The translations under genes and the position numbers were made by a program. A stretch of DNA of 40,824 nt from Alphaproteobacteria bacterium (GTDB taxonomy: Bacteria; Pseudomonadota; Alphaproteobacteria; UBA3830), in the NCBI GenBank assembly GCA_017649895.1, contig JAGCFW010000017.1:1-40824 (forward strand), given 5' to 3'. This document shows positions 7,732-16,498 of this stretch, in pieces. The stretch's first letter is position 1. Each line of letters opens with the position of its first letter. The notes beneath the pieces are model-generated. The model was not told where the DNA came from and made no database searches. It saw nothing but the letters and a program-made list of their open reading frames with translations.

Positions 7732-9548
7732 TTTTCCTGTCTGCTCATTTTCTTTCGCGTAATTGCGTCAAGATACTTTTTCCTCAACCTGATGCAGGTC
7801 GGCGTTACCTCGACCAATTCGTCATCCTGAATATAGGACAAGGCTTGCTCCAACGTAATAATTCTCGGAGGCGACAGCTTGATGTTGTCGTCCTTTCCGG
7901 AAGCTCTCATGTTGGTAAGCTGTTTCGTCTTGGTCGGATTGACGTCCAAATCGTTTCCTTTGTTGTTTTCTCCGATGATCATCCCTTCATAAACAGGATC
8001 GCCGGGATTTACAAATAGCGTGCCACGCTCCTCCAGGAAAAACAACGCATAAGGAACAGCCGACCCGTTCGAATTGGAAATCAAAACGCCTTTATTGCGG
8101 TCTTCAATCGGTCCCTTGTACGGTTCATACCCGTAGAAGGATCTGTTCATGATTCCAGAACCTCTCGTGTCCGTCAAGAATTCACTGAAATAACCGATCA
8201 GTCCGCGAGTCGGTATCAAAAACTTCAGACGAGTTTTCCCCGATCCCGAAGGTCGCATATCGACCATATTTCCCTTTCGCAGAGTGATCTTTTCGACGAC
8301 CGCACCGGTAAATTCATCATCGACATCAACGTACAATTCTTCCATCGGCTCGAGTTTTTCGCCCGTTTTTTCATCCGTCTTATACAAAACATGCGGACGG
8401 CTGATCGACAACTCGAACCCTTCTCTTCTCATCGTTTCGATCAGAATTCCCAACTGCAATTCGCCTCGTCCCGACACCTCGAAACAATCTTGCGCATCAG
8501 ATTTTTTTATGGAAATGGAAATATTTCCTTCCGCCTCTTTCTGCAACCTGTCCCAAATAACTCGGGAAGTCAGCTTCTTGCCTTCCTGCCCGCCGAGAGG
8601 TGAATCGTTAATCGAAAAAACCATCGACAAAGTCGGCGGATCAACAGGAATCGCCTTGATCGGTTCGGTCACACTGACGGAACAAATCGTATCCGCAACA
8701 GTCGCGGTCGACAACCCCGCAATCGCGACAATATCTCCGCACTGAGCATGCTCGATCGGAATTCTCTTCAATCCCTCGAACGACAACAGCTTCGTAAGCT
8801 TCGCATTCTCTACGGTTTTATCTCCGCGCAACGCATGCACCGACTCATTGACATCCGCCGAACCCGACAGAATCTTTCCCGTCAAAACACGCCCCAAATA
8901 TTGATCGTAGTCCAACATTGTGACCAACATTTTGAACGGAGCATTTTCGTCGACGGTTGGTGCCGGAATATGCGAAACAATTTTATCCAGCAATGGAGAC
9001 AGATCTTTTCTCTCATCTTCCAAATTCAGTGCCGCCCAACCGTTTCTTCCCGATGCATAGATAATCGGAAAGTCCAACTGCTCCTCATTCGCACCCAACG
9101 CAACAAACAGATCGAAAACTTCATCAATGACTTCGTTCACTCGCGCGTCTTGTTTATCTATTTTGTTGACAACAACAATTGGTTTCAGTCCCAAAGACAA
9201 CGCCTTGGTCAGAACGAATTTCGTCTGTGGCATCGGACCTTCGGCCGCGTCCACCAGCAACAGCACTCCGTCCACCATGCTGAGAATTCGCTCGACCTCT
9301 CCCCCGAAATCTGCGTGTCCCGGAGTGTCGATAATGTTAAATTTTATATCTTTCCACAGGAAACTTGTGCATTTTGCCAAAATCGTAATCCCTCGCTCTC
9401 TCTCGAGGTCGTTGTAGTCCATGGCGCAAGTATCAACCTGCTGATTATCACGGAAAATTCCGCTCTGCTTAAACATTGCGTCCACCAGCGTAGTCTTACC
9501 ATGGTCAACGTGGGCGATAATCGCCAAATTTCTTAACTCTTTGCTCAA
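7728..9548 (-). CDS. typA: Ribosome-associated translational GTPase TypA/BipA
   Basis: The 606-residue length is standard for TypA. The G domain has AHVDHGKTT (residues 12-20), RGITI, DTPGH and NKID; domains similar to EF-G II, III and V follow, and the C-terminal GLIGYFSEFLTDTRGSGIMNRSF and NSNGSAVPYALF segments are diagnostic. TypA binds ribosomes and supports 50S assembly and growth under stress. The start is TTG at 9548, supported by AGGAG seven bases upstream; no ATG lies at the expected N-terminus. It leads a two-gene unit with AmpG2. Confidence 0.97.
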   Translation of the reverse strand: MSKELRNLAIIAHVDHGKTTLVDAMFKQSGIFRDNQQVDTCAMDYNDLERERGITILAKCTSFLWKDIKFNIIDTPGHADFGGEVERILSMVDGVLLLVDAAEGPMPQTKFVLTKALSLGLKPIVVVNKIDKQDARVNEVIDEVFDLFVALGANEEQLDFPIIYASGRNGWAALNLEDERKDLSPLLDKIVSHIPAPTVDENAPFKMLVTMLDYDQYLGRVLTGKILSGSADVNESVHALRGDKTVENAKLTKLLSFEGLKRIPIEHAQCGDIVAIAGLSTATVADTICSVSVTEPIKAIPVDPPTLSMVFSINDSPLGGQEGKKLTSRVIWDRLQKEAEGNISISIKKSDAQDCFEVSGRGELQLGILIETMRREGFELSISRPHVLYKTDEKTGEKLEPMEELYVDVDDEFTGAVVEKITLRKGNMVDMRPSGSGKTRLKFLIPTRGLIGYFSEFLTDTRGSGIMNRSFYGYEPYKGPIEDRNKGVLISNSNGSAVPYALFFLEERGTLFVNPGDPVYEGMIIGENNKGNDLDVNPTKTKQLTNMRASGKDDNIKLSPPRIITLEQALSYIQDDELVEVTPTCIRLRKKYLDAITRKKMSRQEK

Positions 9549-9577
9549 TGTATACTCCTAATGATGAAAAGCGACGA

Positions 9578-9586
9578 AGTATAACA
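9578..9586 (-). promoter_or_regulatory. Probable extended -10 promoter for typA
   Basis: Read leftward, TGTTATACT matches the extended -10 form TGnTATAnT, about 30 bases upstream of the typA start. No good -35 box is seen at 16-18 bases, which fits an extended -10 promoter. Confidence 0.5.
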
Positions 9587-9639
9587 CAAAAAAGGAAAAG
9601 ACGCGAAATAATTGTGCGAAAACTCCATCAAGTTCTATT

Positions 9640-10692
9640 TTAACCTTGTTTACCCGGTGTTTGGAATCTTCTGAAAAACGATCGAAAAAATGACCAAACG
9701 GATGATCGGGCGGGCGGTTCGTTAACTTCTGTCTCATTCTTCTGTTTGTCCAATTTTTTTAATTTCCTGATCATTGCGTTCCACTTTGTTTTTTCTCTAT
9801 CATTTTCTACTGATTTTTGATTGTAATACAGCGCCATCGACGGAGTTATGCCACAATTTTGATTTATCAGAATTGCCCCCGCATTTCTCAGTATCTCCAC
9901 CACTTCCCACTGATTATTTCCCATCGCTAAACTTAACGGTGAATAACTTGTATAGGAAAACGCATTAACATTCGCTCCTTTTCCTATCAATGTCCTAACC
10001 AAGCTTTCATAGCCTCTCCAAGACGCAAACATCAGGGGAGTAAATCCTGTATAAATATCCATAACATTGGGATCAGCACCTGATTCCAACAAATATTCCG
10101 CGACTCTGTCGTAACCTCGTTCAGTAGCAAGCAGTAACGAAGAATACCCCATGTGGGAAGAGGCATTAACATTCGCTCCTTTTCCTATCAATGTCCTAAC
10201 CAAACTTTCACAGCCTCTCCAAGACGCAACCATCAAGGGGGAAAATCCGCTAACATCGACAATATTAAGATCAGCACCTGATTCTAACAAATATTCTGCG
10301 ACTCTGTCGTAACCTCGTTCAATAGCAAAGATCAAAGGCGTTTTTCCGAAACATCCTCTTACGTTAATGTTAAATCTGCTATCCGCACAATCCTCGACGA
10401 CTTCTTCTAAACCATTCATCACAGCGTAAAACAACAAGATCGCCTTTTGGTCTTCGTTCCAGCCTCTAAAACGATTTCGACAAGCCTTTTTCGCAAAGAA
10501 TTTCACTATATCATTGTTACGATCTATTATTGCGGAATTTAATTCTCTAAACAAATTACTTTGACCAATTTCGTATTTTCCATTGGATTCGTCCAAATCT
10601 ATCTGTATATTGGTGTGTCCGCCTTGCGCCATGGCCTCGACTTCCCCGCACAACAATACAAAAATCGAACATAGATTTATAACATATTTCAT
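9640..10692 (-). CDS. Exported ankyrin-repeat protein with amphipathic basic tail
   Basis: The product is 350 residues from the ATG at 10692, chosen because GAGGGGGAGG lies just upstream and the next residues form a signal peptide (KYVINLCSIFVLLCGEVEAM). A further 28 codons of open frame upstream are not hydrophobic and lack a ribosome site. About six ankyrin repeats occupy residues ~75-280; two consecutive pairs are copies of one another with a 201-bp period. The C-terminus (about the last 22 residues) is SSVWSFFRSFFRRFQ-rich, an aromatic and arginine amphipathic stretch that could lie on a membrane. It starts the leftward row of exported proteins downstream of typA. A protein-binding scaffold is likely; the target is unknown. 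Confidence 0.85.
   Translation of the reverse strand: MKYVINLCSIFVLLCGEVEAMAQGGHTNIQIDLDESNGKYEIGQSNLFRELNSAIIDRNNDIVKFFAKKACRNRFRGWNEDQKAILLFYAVMNGLEEVVEDCADSRFNINVRGCFGKTPLIFAIERGYDRVAEYLLESGADLNIVDVSGFSPLMVASWRGCESLVRTLIGKGANVNASSHMGYSSLLLATERGYDRVAEYLLESGADPNVMDIYTGFTPLMFASWRGYESLVRTLIGKGANVNAFSYTSYSPLSLAMGNNQWEVVEILRNAGAILINQNCGITPSMALYYNQKSVENDREKTKWNAMIRKLKKLDKQKNETEVNEPPARSSVWSFFRSFFRRFQTPGKQG
9963..10364 (-). repeat. 201-bp internal duplication in the ankyrin gene
   Basis: Two adjacent blocks with a 201-bp (67-codon) offset, for example ATTAACATTCGCTCC at about 9965 and again at about 10166. Each block encodes two ankyrin repeats (RGYDRVAEYLLESGAD and SWRGxESLVRTLIGKGANVN). The limits are approximate because similarity fades at the edges; identity is high enough to suggest recent duplication. 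Confidence 0.8.
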
Positions 10693-10858
10693 GCCTCCCC
10701 CTCGAGGTACATTGTTAACATAATAAATCGTCGAAAAAAACACTCTTTTTAACCTACCGACTGCTCGCAAAGCCATGTTTGGCAGTGCAAACGCAGAAAG
10801 TCATTGAAATTTACCAAAACTGATTGTTTATCGGACCGAGCTTTCGGTGAAGTTCCTG

Positions 10859-11323
10859 CTAAAAATTCAGCTCCACTATTTGCCCCTGCTCGTCCCGGCA
10901 TTTGAATTTATCAAGCCTGCCGAACATTATCGGCTCTTCTTTTTCATATTTTATTCTGATTTTTTGATGTTTAAGAGGCTTAACCCCTGGCTTGTAACCT
11001 TTTACTTTCTCCACCCTGACTAAAGGAATCAAATAACGCACTTCAACCAAATGATTTTTGGCCGAGTCCCCTGATAACGCATTTTCTTCCGATTCTTCTG
11101 CGATGAAATTGATCATAAAACTCCAGAACTTTCCTTTCTTAGAACTATTCTCGCCTTCCCATGTGTAATCTGCTACAGTTTCAGCATAGATGTTGTCTTC
11201 GTTGTTTTTCACCGCTATTTTGTTGCTGTTTTGATCACCTCGGTATCCCTCGGGCATTTCCATCGCGCCGATTTCTCCGTAAAATAACATAAAAATCGCA
11301 AACAATTTCAGAAAAAACATCAT
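10859..11323 (-). CDS. Small exported protein, paralogue of the neighbouring lipoprotein
   Basis: A 154-residue product from ATG 11323, placed six bases after AAGGAG; the open frame extends ten codons further but has no ribosome site there. The start is a signal peptide (MFFLKLFAIFMLFYGEIGAM). Two stretches are shared with the next gene: DNIYAETVADYTWEGE near residue 43 and GYKPGVKPLKHQKIRIKYEK near residue 110, followed by a related ending (DEQGQIVELNF). I do not recognise the family. No Cys lipobox is present, so unlike its paralogue it should be released or membrane-tethered only by its signal. Confidence 0.7.
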   Translation of the reverse strand: MMFFLKLFAIFMLFYGEIGAMEMPEGYRGDQNSNKIAVKNNEDNIYAETVADYTWEGENSSKKGKFWSFMINFIAEESEENALSGDSAKNHLVEVRYLIPLVRVEKVKGYKPGVKPLKHQKIRIKYEKEEPIMFGRLDKFKCRDEQGQIVELNF

Positions 11324-11364
11324 TTCCATCTCCTTAAAATTTACACCTATCATCGTAACCTCCT

Positions 11365-11787
11365 TTAAAAATCCAGCTTCACTATTTGCCCTTGTTCATC
11401 CTGGTATTTGGAATCTTCGAGAAAGCCGAACATATATGGATACTTTTTTTCATATTTTATTCTGATTTTTTGGTGTTTAAGAGGCTTAACCCCTGGCTTA
11501 TAACCTTTTCTCTGCTCTACATCTTTGCGATATTCGACAGTATGTGCCTCAATTGAACGATTTTTGAAAGGCTTTCCGCCAAATTCTCCTCCGTCCACTC
11601 CTTCCCCTTCTTCAGCAATAAAATTGATTTTAAAATAGAAACATGTTTCATCCTCACCTTCCAGTGTGTAGTCTGCCACGGTTTCGGCGTAAATGTCTTT
11701 GTCTTCGCAAGAAGTCAGAGATATTAACGAAAAAACAGCCAGAGCCAAACCCACCATACCTCGCTGAAAAATCTCGGCGAATGACAT
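11365..11787 (-). CDS. Small putative lipoprotein, paralogue of the neighbouring protein
   Basis: 140 residues; ATG at 11787 follows AGGAG at good spacing. The hydrophobic start ends in a lipobox, SLTSC, with Cys at residue 27, so it should be lipid-anchored. The mature part begins directly with DIYAETVADYT, then a variable acidic stretch, then the same GYKPGVKPLKHQKIRIKYEK block as the next gene downstream. It is 41 bp upstream of that gene and likely co-transcribed. Family unrecognised. The pair looks like a tandem duplication whose signal regions were exchanged. Confidence 0.72.
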   Translation of the reverse strand: MSFAEIFQRGMVGLALAVFSLISLTSCEDKDIYAETVADYTLEGEDETCFYFKINFIAEEGEGVDGGEFGGKPFKNRSIEAHTVEYRKDVEQRKGYKPGVKPLKHQKIRIKYEKKYPYMFGFLEDSKYQDEQGQIVKLDF

Positions 11788-11872
11788 AAAATTCTCCTAC
11801 CAAAAAGGGCACGAGACTTCCCGTGACCTGAAATCTACAATTATCAACGATTTCCGCAAAACGTCTGGATTT

Positions 11873-12616
11873 TTAATTTTTGCGAACTTCGTCTGTAAAC
11901 TTTTTACGTTGTCTTTCCCTGGACCTTCTGGCATCAAAAGCCTTTTTCGAACGAGCCGCACGTTGATTTTTCGTCATTTCGGTACCATAAGCTTTTTTCG
12001 AACGTCTTACCCGAGGCGACGCGATCTTGTTTTCCTCGACAACTTGTTTCTCTTCCGATTTAATTTGATCATCTGAAACTACTGGTTCTTTCAGTTGATT
12101 GAATTTATCAGAATTTTTTTCATTACGATTTTTTTCCTCGAGCCAAACATTATTTTCAAAATCTATAGCGTCATGAAATTGCCCTTCGGACTTTGCGTTT
12201 TCATCCTCTTTTTTAACACCTTTAACGACGTCAGCAAAAGATCTTTTATCTCTGAACCAAGGACCTTGTCTCGCTGGAGTCGCCGAATCCGCAGTTTCTT
12301 TATATTGTTCAGATCCCAACGCTTCCCGAACGTTTTTTCCATCTTCGAAATTTTCTGAAATTTTATCAGATTTTTTTTGATTATCTTGCTGATCAAATTT
12401 ACTTATCAGAGCTTTGACGGAACCTTCTTCTATCTTCGCATCTTTCATTCTTTGCTCAAAAGCTTTATTCCGTAAAGCTTCATTTCGTTTGGATTCATCG
12501 ACTTTACTGAATTCTCCCCAATTGTCTACTGTATCCTTCACAGATTCTCTCGCAAAACAATCCGTTCCATACAGCAGGAACATCATGGCACATATACTTA
12601 ACAATCCTATTCTCAT
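11873..12616 (-). CDS. Exported basic protein of unknown function
   Basis: 247 residues with a signal peptide (RIGLLSICAMMFLLYGTDCFA) after an AGGAG ribosome site. The mature chain is highly charged and without hydrophobic core, probably disordered or coiled (alternating Glu/Lys/Asn). The last ~50 residues are strongly basic with a repeated RSKKA element and a run of Arg/Lys clusters that looks like a nuclear or nucleic-acid binding tail. I do not recognise a family. It is the first leftward gene after the 337-bp divergent intergenic region. Confidence 0.65.
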   Translation of the reverse strand: MRIGLLSICAMMFLLYGTDCFARESVKDTVDNWGEFSKVDESKRNEALRNKAFEQRMKDAKIEEGSVKALISKFDQQDNQKKSDKISENFEDGKNVREALGSEQYKETADSATPARQGPWFRDKRSFADVVKGVKKEDENAKSEGQFHDAIDFENNVWLEEKNRNEKNSDKFNQLKEPVVSDDQIKSEEKQVVEENKIASPRVRRSKKAYGTEMTKNQRAARSKKAFDARRSRERQRKKFTDEVRKN

Positions 12617-12953
12617 TTTTTTTCTCCTATAATCATTACACTCGGCTCACAATATCAGGAATTATTTAATTGTTCGTTAATTTTCGTTGATCGAGATTTA
12701 TAAATCGATAAATATCATTCAGAAGTTTATCTGTAGATTATTCTTATCTATTTTGTTCTTTACCTCTTCAAATTAGTTAATAATCTGTTAATTTTTAAAA
12801 GTTGTGATTTCCTATTTCTTAAAAAAATCGACAATTATACATTTATTTTTATATTTTTTTTTTAAATTTTTAGCCTTGTAAACTTTAATTGAGCGTCTAA
12901 AATGTCAGCAACGGTAATGAGGGAGAAACGGCTTAAATGAGGAAAAATAATTT
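12617..12953. other. AT-rich divergent intergenic region
   Basis: 337 bp between the leftward exported-protein row and the rightward pair. It is very AT-rich with a long T/A tract near 12838-12870. It should contain promoters in both directions. I see no gene, no clean -35/-10 pair, no RNA-like structure. Confidence 0.6.
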
Positions 12954-14012
12954 ATGAGAAAATTACAAATATTCGCTTGGATTTGTTTTTCGCTGAGCTG
13001 CTATTCAATGAGTTCGGGAAATAGGTTTTTCAAATTATCAGACAATGAATATATCCAATATCGTTATGAACCTCTGGCAGGATATACGAATGTAACTGTA
13101 GGACAGAATACCCCCACGCGGATCAAAACATACAGAGAATTAGATCCCGACAGAATTCAAATATGGAACATACAAGCGATAAGCTATACAGCGAGCCGTG
13201 TGAATCTGTTTAAAGATTTATGTAACAACTGTTGTCTCGATATATATGAATCCACCTTTAACCCGAATAAATGTCGCATAGTCGGTATAAACGGCCGAAA
13301 TATACATATCAAAATTCCTGCAGTAAGAGAGAATAAGGGAAAGGAAATCGAGACAAGAGGACGAAAAAAATATATCGAATCCTACTGTTTTTCCGTTTAT
13401 GACGTACTAATGAAAGAAAAAGGGCTTGTAGGAAACGAAAACAAGCAGATTTTTGTGGACAACAGCGGAACTTATATTGTATCGACAACAAAAAATCCAA
13501 TAAATGAAGTAGTTGATATGTATGAAAAATACAAGAGGTTTAATTTTAACGGATCCGTAATTAAAGTATCGGCAATTTACGGTGACTTATCAATGAATGG
13601 TCGCCAAATTACTTCCGATGATTTTTTGAATGAAGATCCTCATATTCAATCTGATTCCCCTCAGAACTCGGAAACAAAACCAACCGGAACATTTCTACTA
13701 AACTGCTCCCGCAAAACGCCGGTGTTCATCGGAATAACCTTTGCACCTGTAACAAAATTATACCCGGCGATGCAACAAATCGAAGATATCACTAAGGTAA
13801 AATTAACAAGTCCCCCTCCCAGCGAAAAATCTGTAATAAAACGCGTCGCCGACATATTGGGGGTTTTGACAGATGTGCTCACAATAAAAGACGGCATAGT
13901 ATATCTGGTTGACGCATCCCCCGTGGCGTTGAACGAATACATGTTTGATATGTCCCCGGAAGCTATGATAAATCGCGAACTAATTGCAGCGCGACCATGG
14001 GACAATGTTTAG
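12954..14012 (+). CDS. Exported protein of unknown function
   Basis: 352 residues. The start is hydrophobic (RKLQIFAWICFSLSCYSM), a signal peptide; the Cys context is not a clean lipobox. The mature chain alternates short strands and loops, with a cysteine cluster (LCNNCCLD near residue 90), a long Lys-rich middle, a Ser/Pro linker near residue 230 and a compact C-terminal region with SPPPSEKSVIKRVADILG. No family is recognised. Only 30 bp separate it from the LRR-ankyrin gene, so both are probably one transcript and may act together. The ribosome site is weak (AGGA about nine bases before ATG). Confidence 0.7.
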   Translation: MRKLQIFAWICFSLSCYSMSSGNRFFKLSDNEYIQYRYEPLAGYTNVTVGQNTPTRIKTYRELDPDRIQIWNIQAISYTASRVNLFKDLCNNCCLDIYESTFNPNKCRIVGINGRNIHIKIPAVRENKGKEIETRGRKKYIESYCFSVYDVLMKEKGLVGNENKQIFVDNSGTYIVSTTKNPINEVVDMYEKYKRFNFNGSVIKVSAIYGDLSMNGRQITSDDFLNEDPHIQSDSPQNSETKPTGTFLLNCSRKTPVFIGITFAPVTKLYPAMQQIEDITKVKLTSPPPSEKSVIKRVADILGVLTDVLTIKDGIVYLVDASPVALNEYMFDMSPEAMINRELIAARPWDNV

Positions 14013-14042
14013 GCTTGTTAAAAAATTAAACAGGAGAGGCAA

Positions 14043-16307
14043 ATGAAGTTAAGATTTTTGAGTATATGTTGCATGGCTTCAATGACATTCGCATGGAATT
14101 CTCTCACGATGCAAACCATCATCGAAAAAACTCCGAGAAATTCAGCGGCATACAGAAATTTTCCTTATATGGAATATGTAGGAATCCATGCTGAAAATTT
14201 ACAAGACGCTCAGAAATTAGCACCGTCATGCCCAAAATTACAATGTCTGGATATATACGGAGATATCGAAGAGGACGAGCAGAAACTAAACGCATTATCG
14301 AATTTACTGCTAAAAACTCCCAATCTCCGCGCAATATTTCTTGAAAGAAATCTGCTGAAAAAATGCCCTTTGAAAATAGGCAATCTGCAAAACCTCTGTT
14401 CACTGCATTTAGCAAAAAATCGATTAACTACTCTTCCTACAGAAATCTCTAATTTAAGAAATTTGCAAAATTTATACTTGGAAGAAAATGAATTCGAAAT
14501 CTTCCCTGAAGCGATACTCAGACTAAAAAATTTGAAACAATTACATATAGAAAAAAATCAAATAACAAAATTACCTTATGCGTTATGGAAAGTTCCCGGA
14601 TTAAAAGAAGTGATTATAGACAGATTCTTAGTACCGCAAGTACCGAGATACGCAATTGCAAACGAAATAATTCATAATTCCGTAGTAAATTGCCTATTGG
14701 CATGGAAAAATCATTTTAAACTAACTGATCAACAATTGGACTTGATGATAAACAACGATTTCGTAATCAAAAAAATCACCATAGATGAAATAAACACATA
14801 CGAATGGGTAAGTCTAGATGGATGGAAAGCGACACAACAACCGGCTCAATCTAATTTTGTACGTGTATCTCTTAACAAAGTGAAATATTCTCCCTCTATT
14901 CTTAATAGCGTGGCTCTAAATTCAGGAACAAATTGGCTACATATCTGTGCTGAGCAAAATGATTTAAAAGCTGTAAAATGGTTAGTGAACCATGGTGTAA
15001 AGATAGATTTTCTCGACAATTCCGGAGGAACTCCGTTAATGTACGCCTCTGAACCGGGACACTTGGACATTATAGAATATCTGTTCAAAAATGGAGCGAA
15101 TATCAATGCGCAAAGCTACATTCATATCACTCCGTTGTTGCTCGCTTGCGGATATAAGCATTTTGATGTAGCAAGATGGTTGATCGAACACGGCGCAGAC
15201 GTTAATGCGCCAGGAAACAGGAATTTCACTCCAATAATGTTGGCCGTTCAGTTCGGAGACATAAATATTATAAAATATCTTATTGAACACGGGGCGAAGA
15301 TAAATGTGCAGGAAAATCACGGATTAACTCCCCTATCCTTTGCATCCGCATCGGGAAACTTAAACGTCGTGGACCTGTTGATCAAACACGGAGCTGATGT
15401 AAATTTATCAGAGAAAAAGGAAAATCGACCACTATTTGCCGCAGCAAAAAACGGACATCCAAAAATAGTAAAATATTTAATTGAACACGGCGCCGAAGTA
15501 AACATTTGCAACAGTACAGGATGGACTCCATTGATGTCAGCGGTCATAAGCGGACAACTTGACGCAGTGAAACATCTGCTCGAACAAGGAAAAGCTGATA
15601 TCGATGCCCAAGAGGAGCACAAACTTACGGCATTGATGATTGCGATTACGTCCAAATATCCGGAAATAGCCATGTATTTGGTCGAACACGGAGCTAATAT
15701 CAATACAAAAGAAATTCACGGATTGACTCCATTTGCTTTGGCAATTGCAGCGGAAAATTTGAATCTTGTGAAATTTTTGGTTAAGCATGGAGCAATCATT
15801 AAAGACATTCTTAATGAAGGAAATACTCCCTTACATTTTGCCGTAAAAAACCAAGATACAAACATCGCCGAATATTTGATCAAAAACGGTATCGACATCA
15901 ATACAACTGCAAACTATGGAATAACACCGTTGCACGATGCTATCACCAAGGGAAACTTGAAAATGGTGAAATTTTTGGTCGATCACGGAGCCAACGTCAA
16001 TGCAGTTACCAAAGAAGGAATAACTCCGTTGCTGTCGGCTGTCTTGGAAAACCAAATATATGTTGCAGAATATCTACTTGAACACGGTGCGGAACCAAAT
16101 GCCGGAGTAGTTTGCCAATCAATCGGAAAATGGACTCCGTTGATGTTTGCGACAATAAGAGGAAATTTGGATATGGTAAGGATATTAGTTACCCACGGTG
16201 CAGAGATCTGTACCAAAACGAGCAAATTTTCGATAATGGATGTCGCCCAAATATACGAACATAAGAATATCTTTAATTTTCTCAAAGAGCATGTCGAGAA
16301 AAATTAG
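14043..16307 (+). CDS. Exported LRR-ankyrin fusion protein
   Basis: 754 residues after a strong ribosome site (GGAGAGG). Residues 1-~25 are a signal peptide. Residues ~45-185 hold about five leucine-rich repeats of the bacterial/plant-like type (LPTEISNLRNLQNLYLEEN and similar), closed by LWKVPGLKEVIID. A non-repeat helical segment follows (~195-285), then about thirteen ankyrin repeats (residues ~293-740) with GADVN/GANIN turn motifs. Both repeat types are protein-binding scaffolds and are often acquired by host-associated bacteria. No catalytic domain is visible. The closing LRR motif recurs in the LRR protein at 27862. Likely an exported protein aimed at host or symbiont partners; this is inference. 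Confidence 0.88.
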   Translation: MKLRFLSICCMASMTFAWNSLTMQTIIEKTPRNSAAYRNFPYMEYVGIHAENLQDAQKLAPSCPKLQCLDIYGDIEEDEQKLNALSNLLLKTPNLRAIFLERNLLKKCPLKIGNLQNLCSLHLAKNRLTTLPTEISNLRNLQNLYLEENEFEIFPEAILRLKNLKQLHIEKNQITKLPYALWKVPGLKEVIIDRFLVPQVPRYAIANEIIHNSVVNCLLAWKNHFKLTDQQLDLMINNDFVIKKITIDEINTYEWVSLDGWKATQQPAQSNFVRVSLNKVKYSPSILNSVALNSGTNWLHICAEQNDLKAVKWLVNHGVKIDFLDNSGGTPLMYASEPGHLDIIEYLFKNGANINAQSYIHITPLLLACGYKHFDVARWLIEHGADVNAPGNRNFTPIMLAVQFGDINIIKYLIEHGAKINVQENHGLTPLSFASASGNLNVVDLLIKHGADVNLSEKKENRPLFAAAKNGHPKIVKYLIEHGAEVNICNSTGWTPLMSAVISGQLDAVKHLLEQGKADIDAQEEHKLTALMIAITSKYPEIAMYLVEHGANINTKEIHGLTPFALAIAAENLNLVKFLVKHGAIIKDILNEGNTPLHFAVKNQDTNIAEYLIKNGIDINTTANYGITPLHDAITKGNLKMVKFLVDHGANVNAVTKEGITPLLSAVLENQIYVAEYLLEHGAEPNAGVVCQSIGKWTPLMFATIRGNLDMVRILVTHGAEICTKTSKFSIMDVAQIYEHKNIFNFLKEHVEKN

Positions 16308-16498
16308 TTTTACACATTAAGGCGCGTCGAAAATTTATTAAAAGCAAATAACCGCGCGCCATTTTGGCTGATTCTCATATACACTGAATTTTCAACTTTC
16401 ACAAATATATTATTATTTTGATAATTGAGGGATTTCTTTACTTTTTATTAACCTTGCAGTGTTAAATCTTAATAAAGAATGAATGTTAAGGTTTGATT

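Noticed and set aside
8284-9536. Long rightward open frames antisense to typA (including one of 262 codons)
   Set aside because: They are mirror frames of a strongly conserved GTPase, with no ribosome sites and unnatural composition.
10694-10776. N-terminal extension of the ankyrin protein (28 codons)
   Set aside because: The signal peptide and a strong ribosome site both point to the ATG at 10692.
10830-10858. ACCGA/TCGGT hairpin as terminator of the small exported-protein gene
   Set aside because: Only five base pairs and no T run.
15036-16285. Several leftward frames inside the LRR-ankyrin gene
   Set aside because: They are periodic shadows caused by the ankyrin repeats; none has a start context.
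16321-16360. GGCGCG...CGCGCC inverted repeat after the LRR-ankyrin gene as a terminator
   Set aside because: The loop is ~26 bases and no T run follows.
16447-16472. Possible CtrA box before the DivK-like gene
   Set aside because: The two TTAA halves are 10 bases apart rather than 7, and TTAA is common in this AT-rich stretch.
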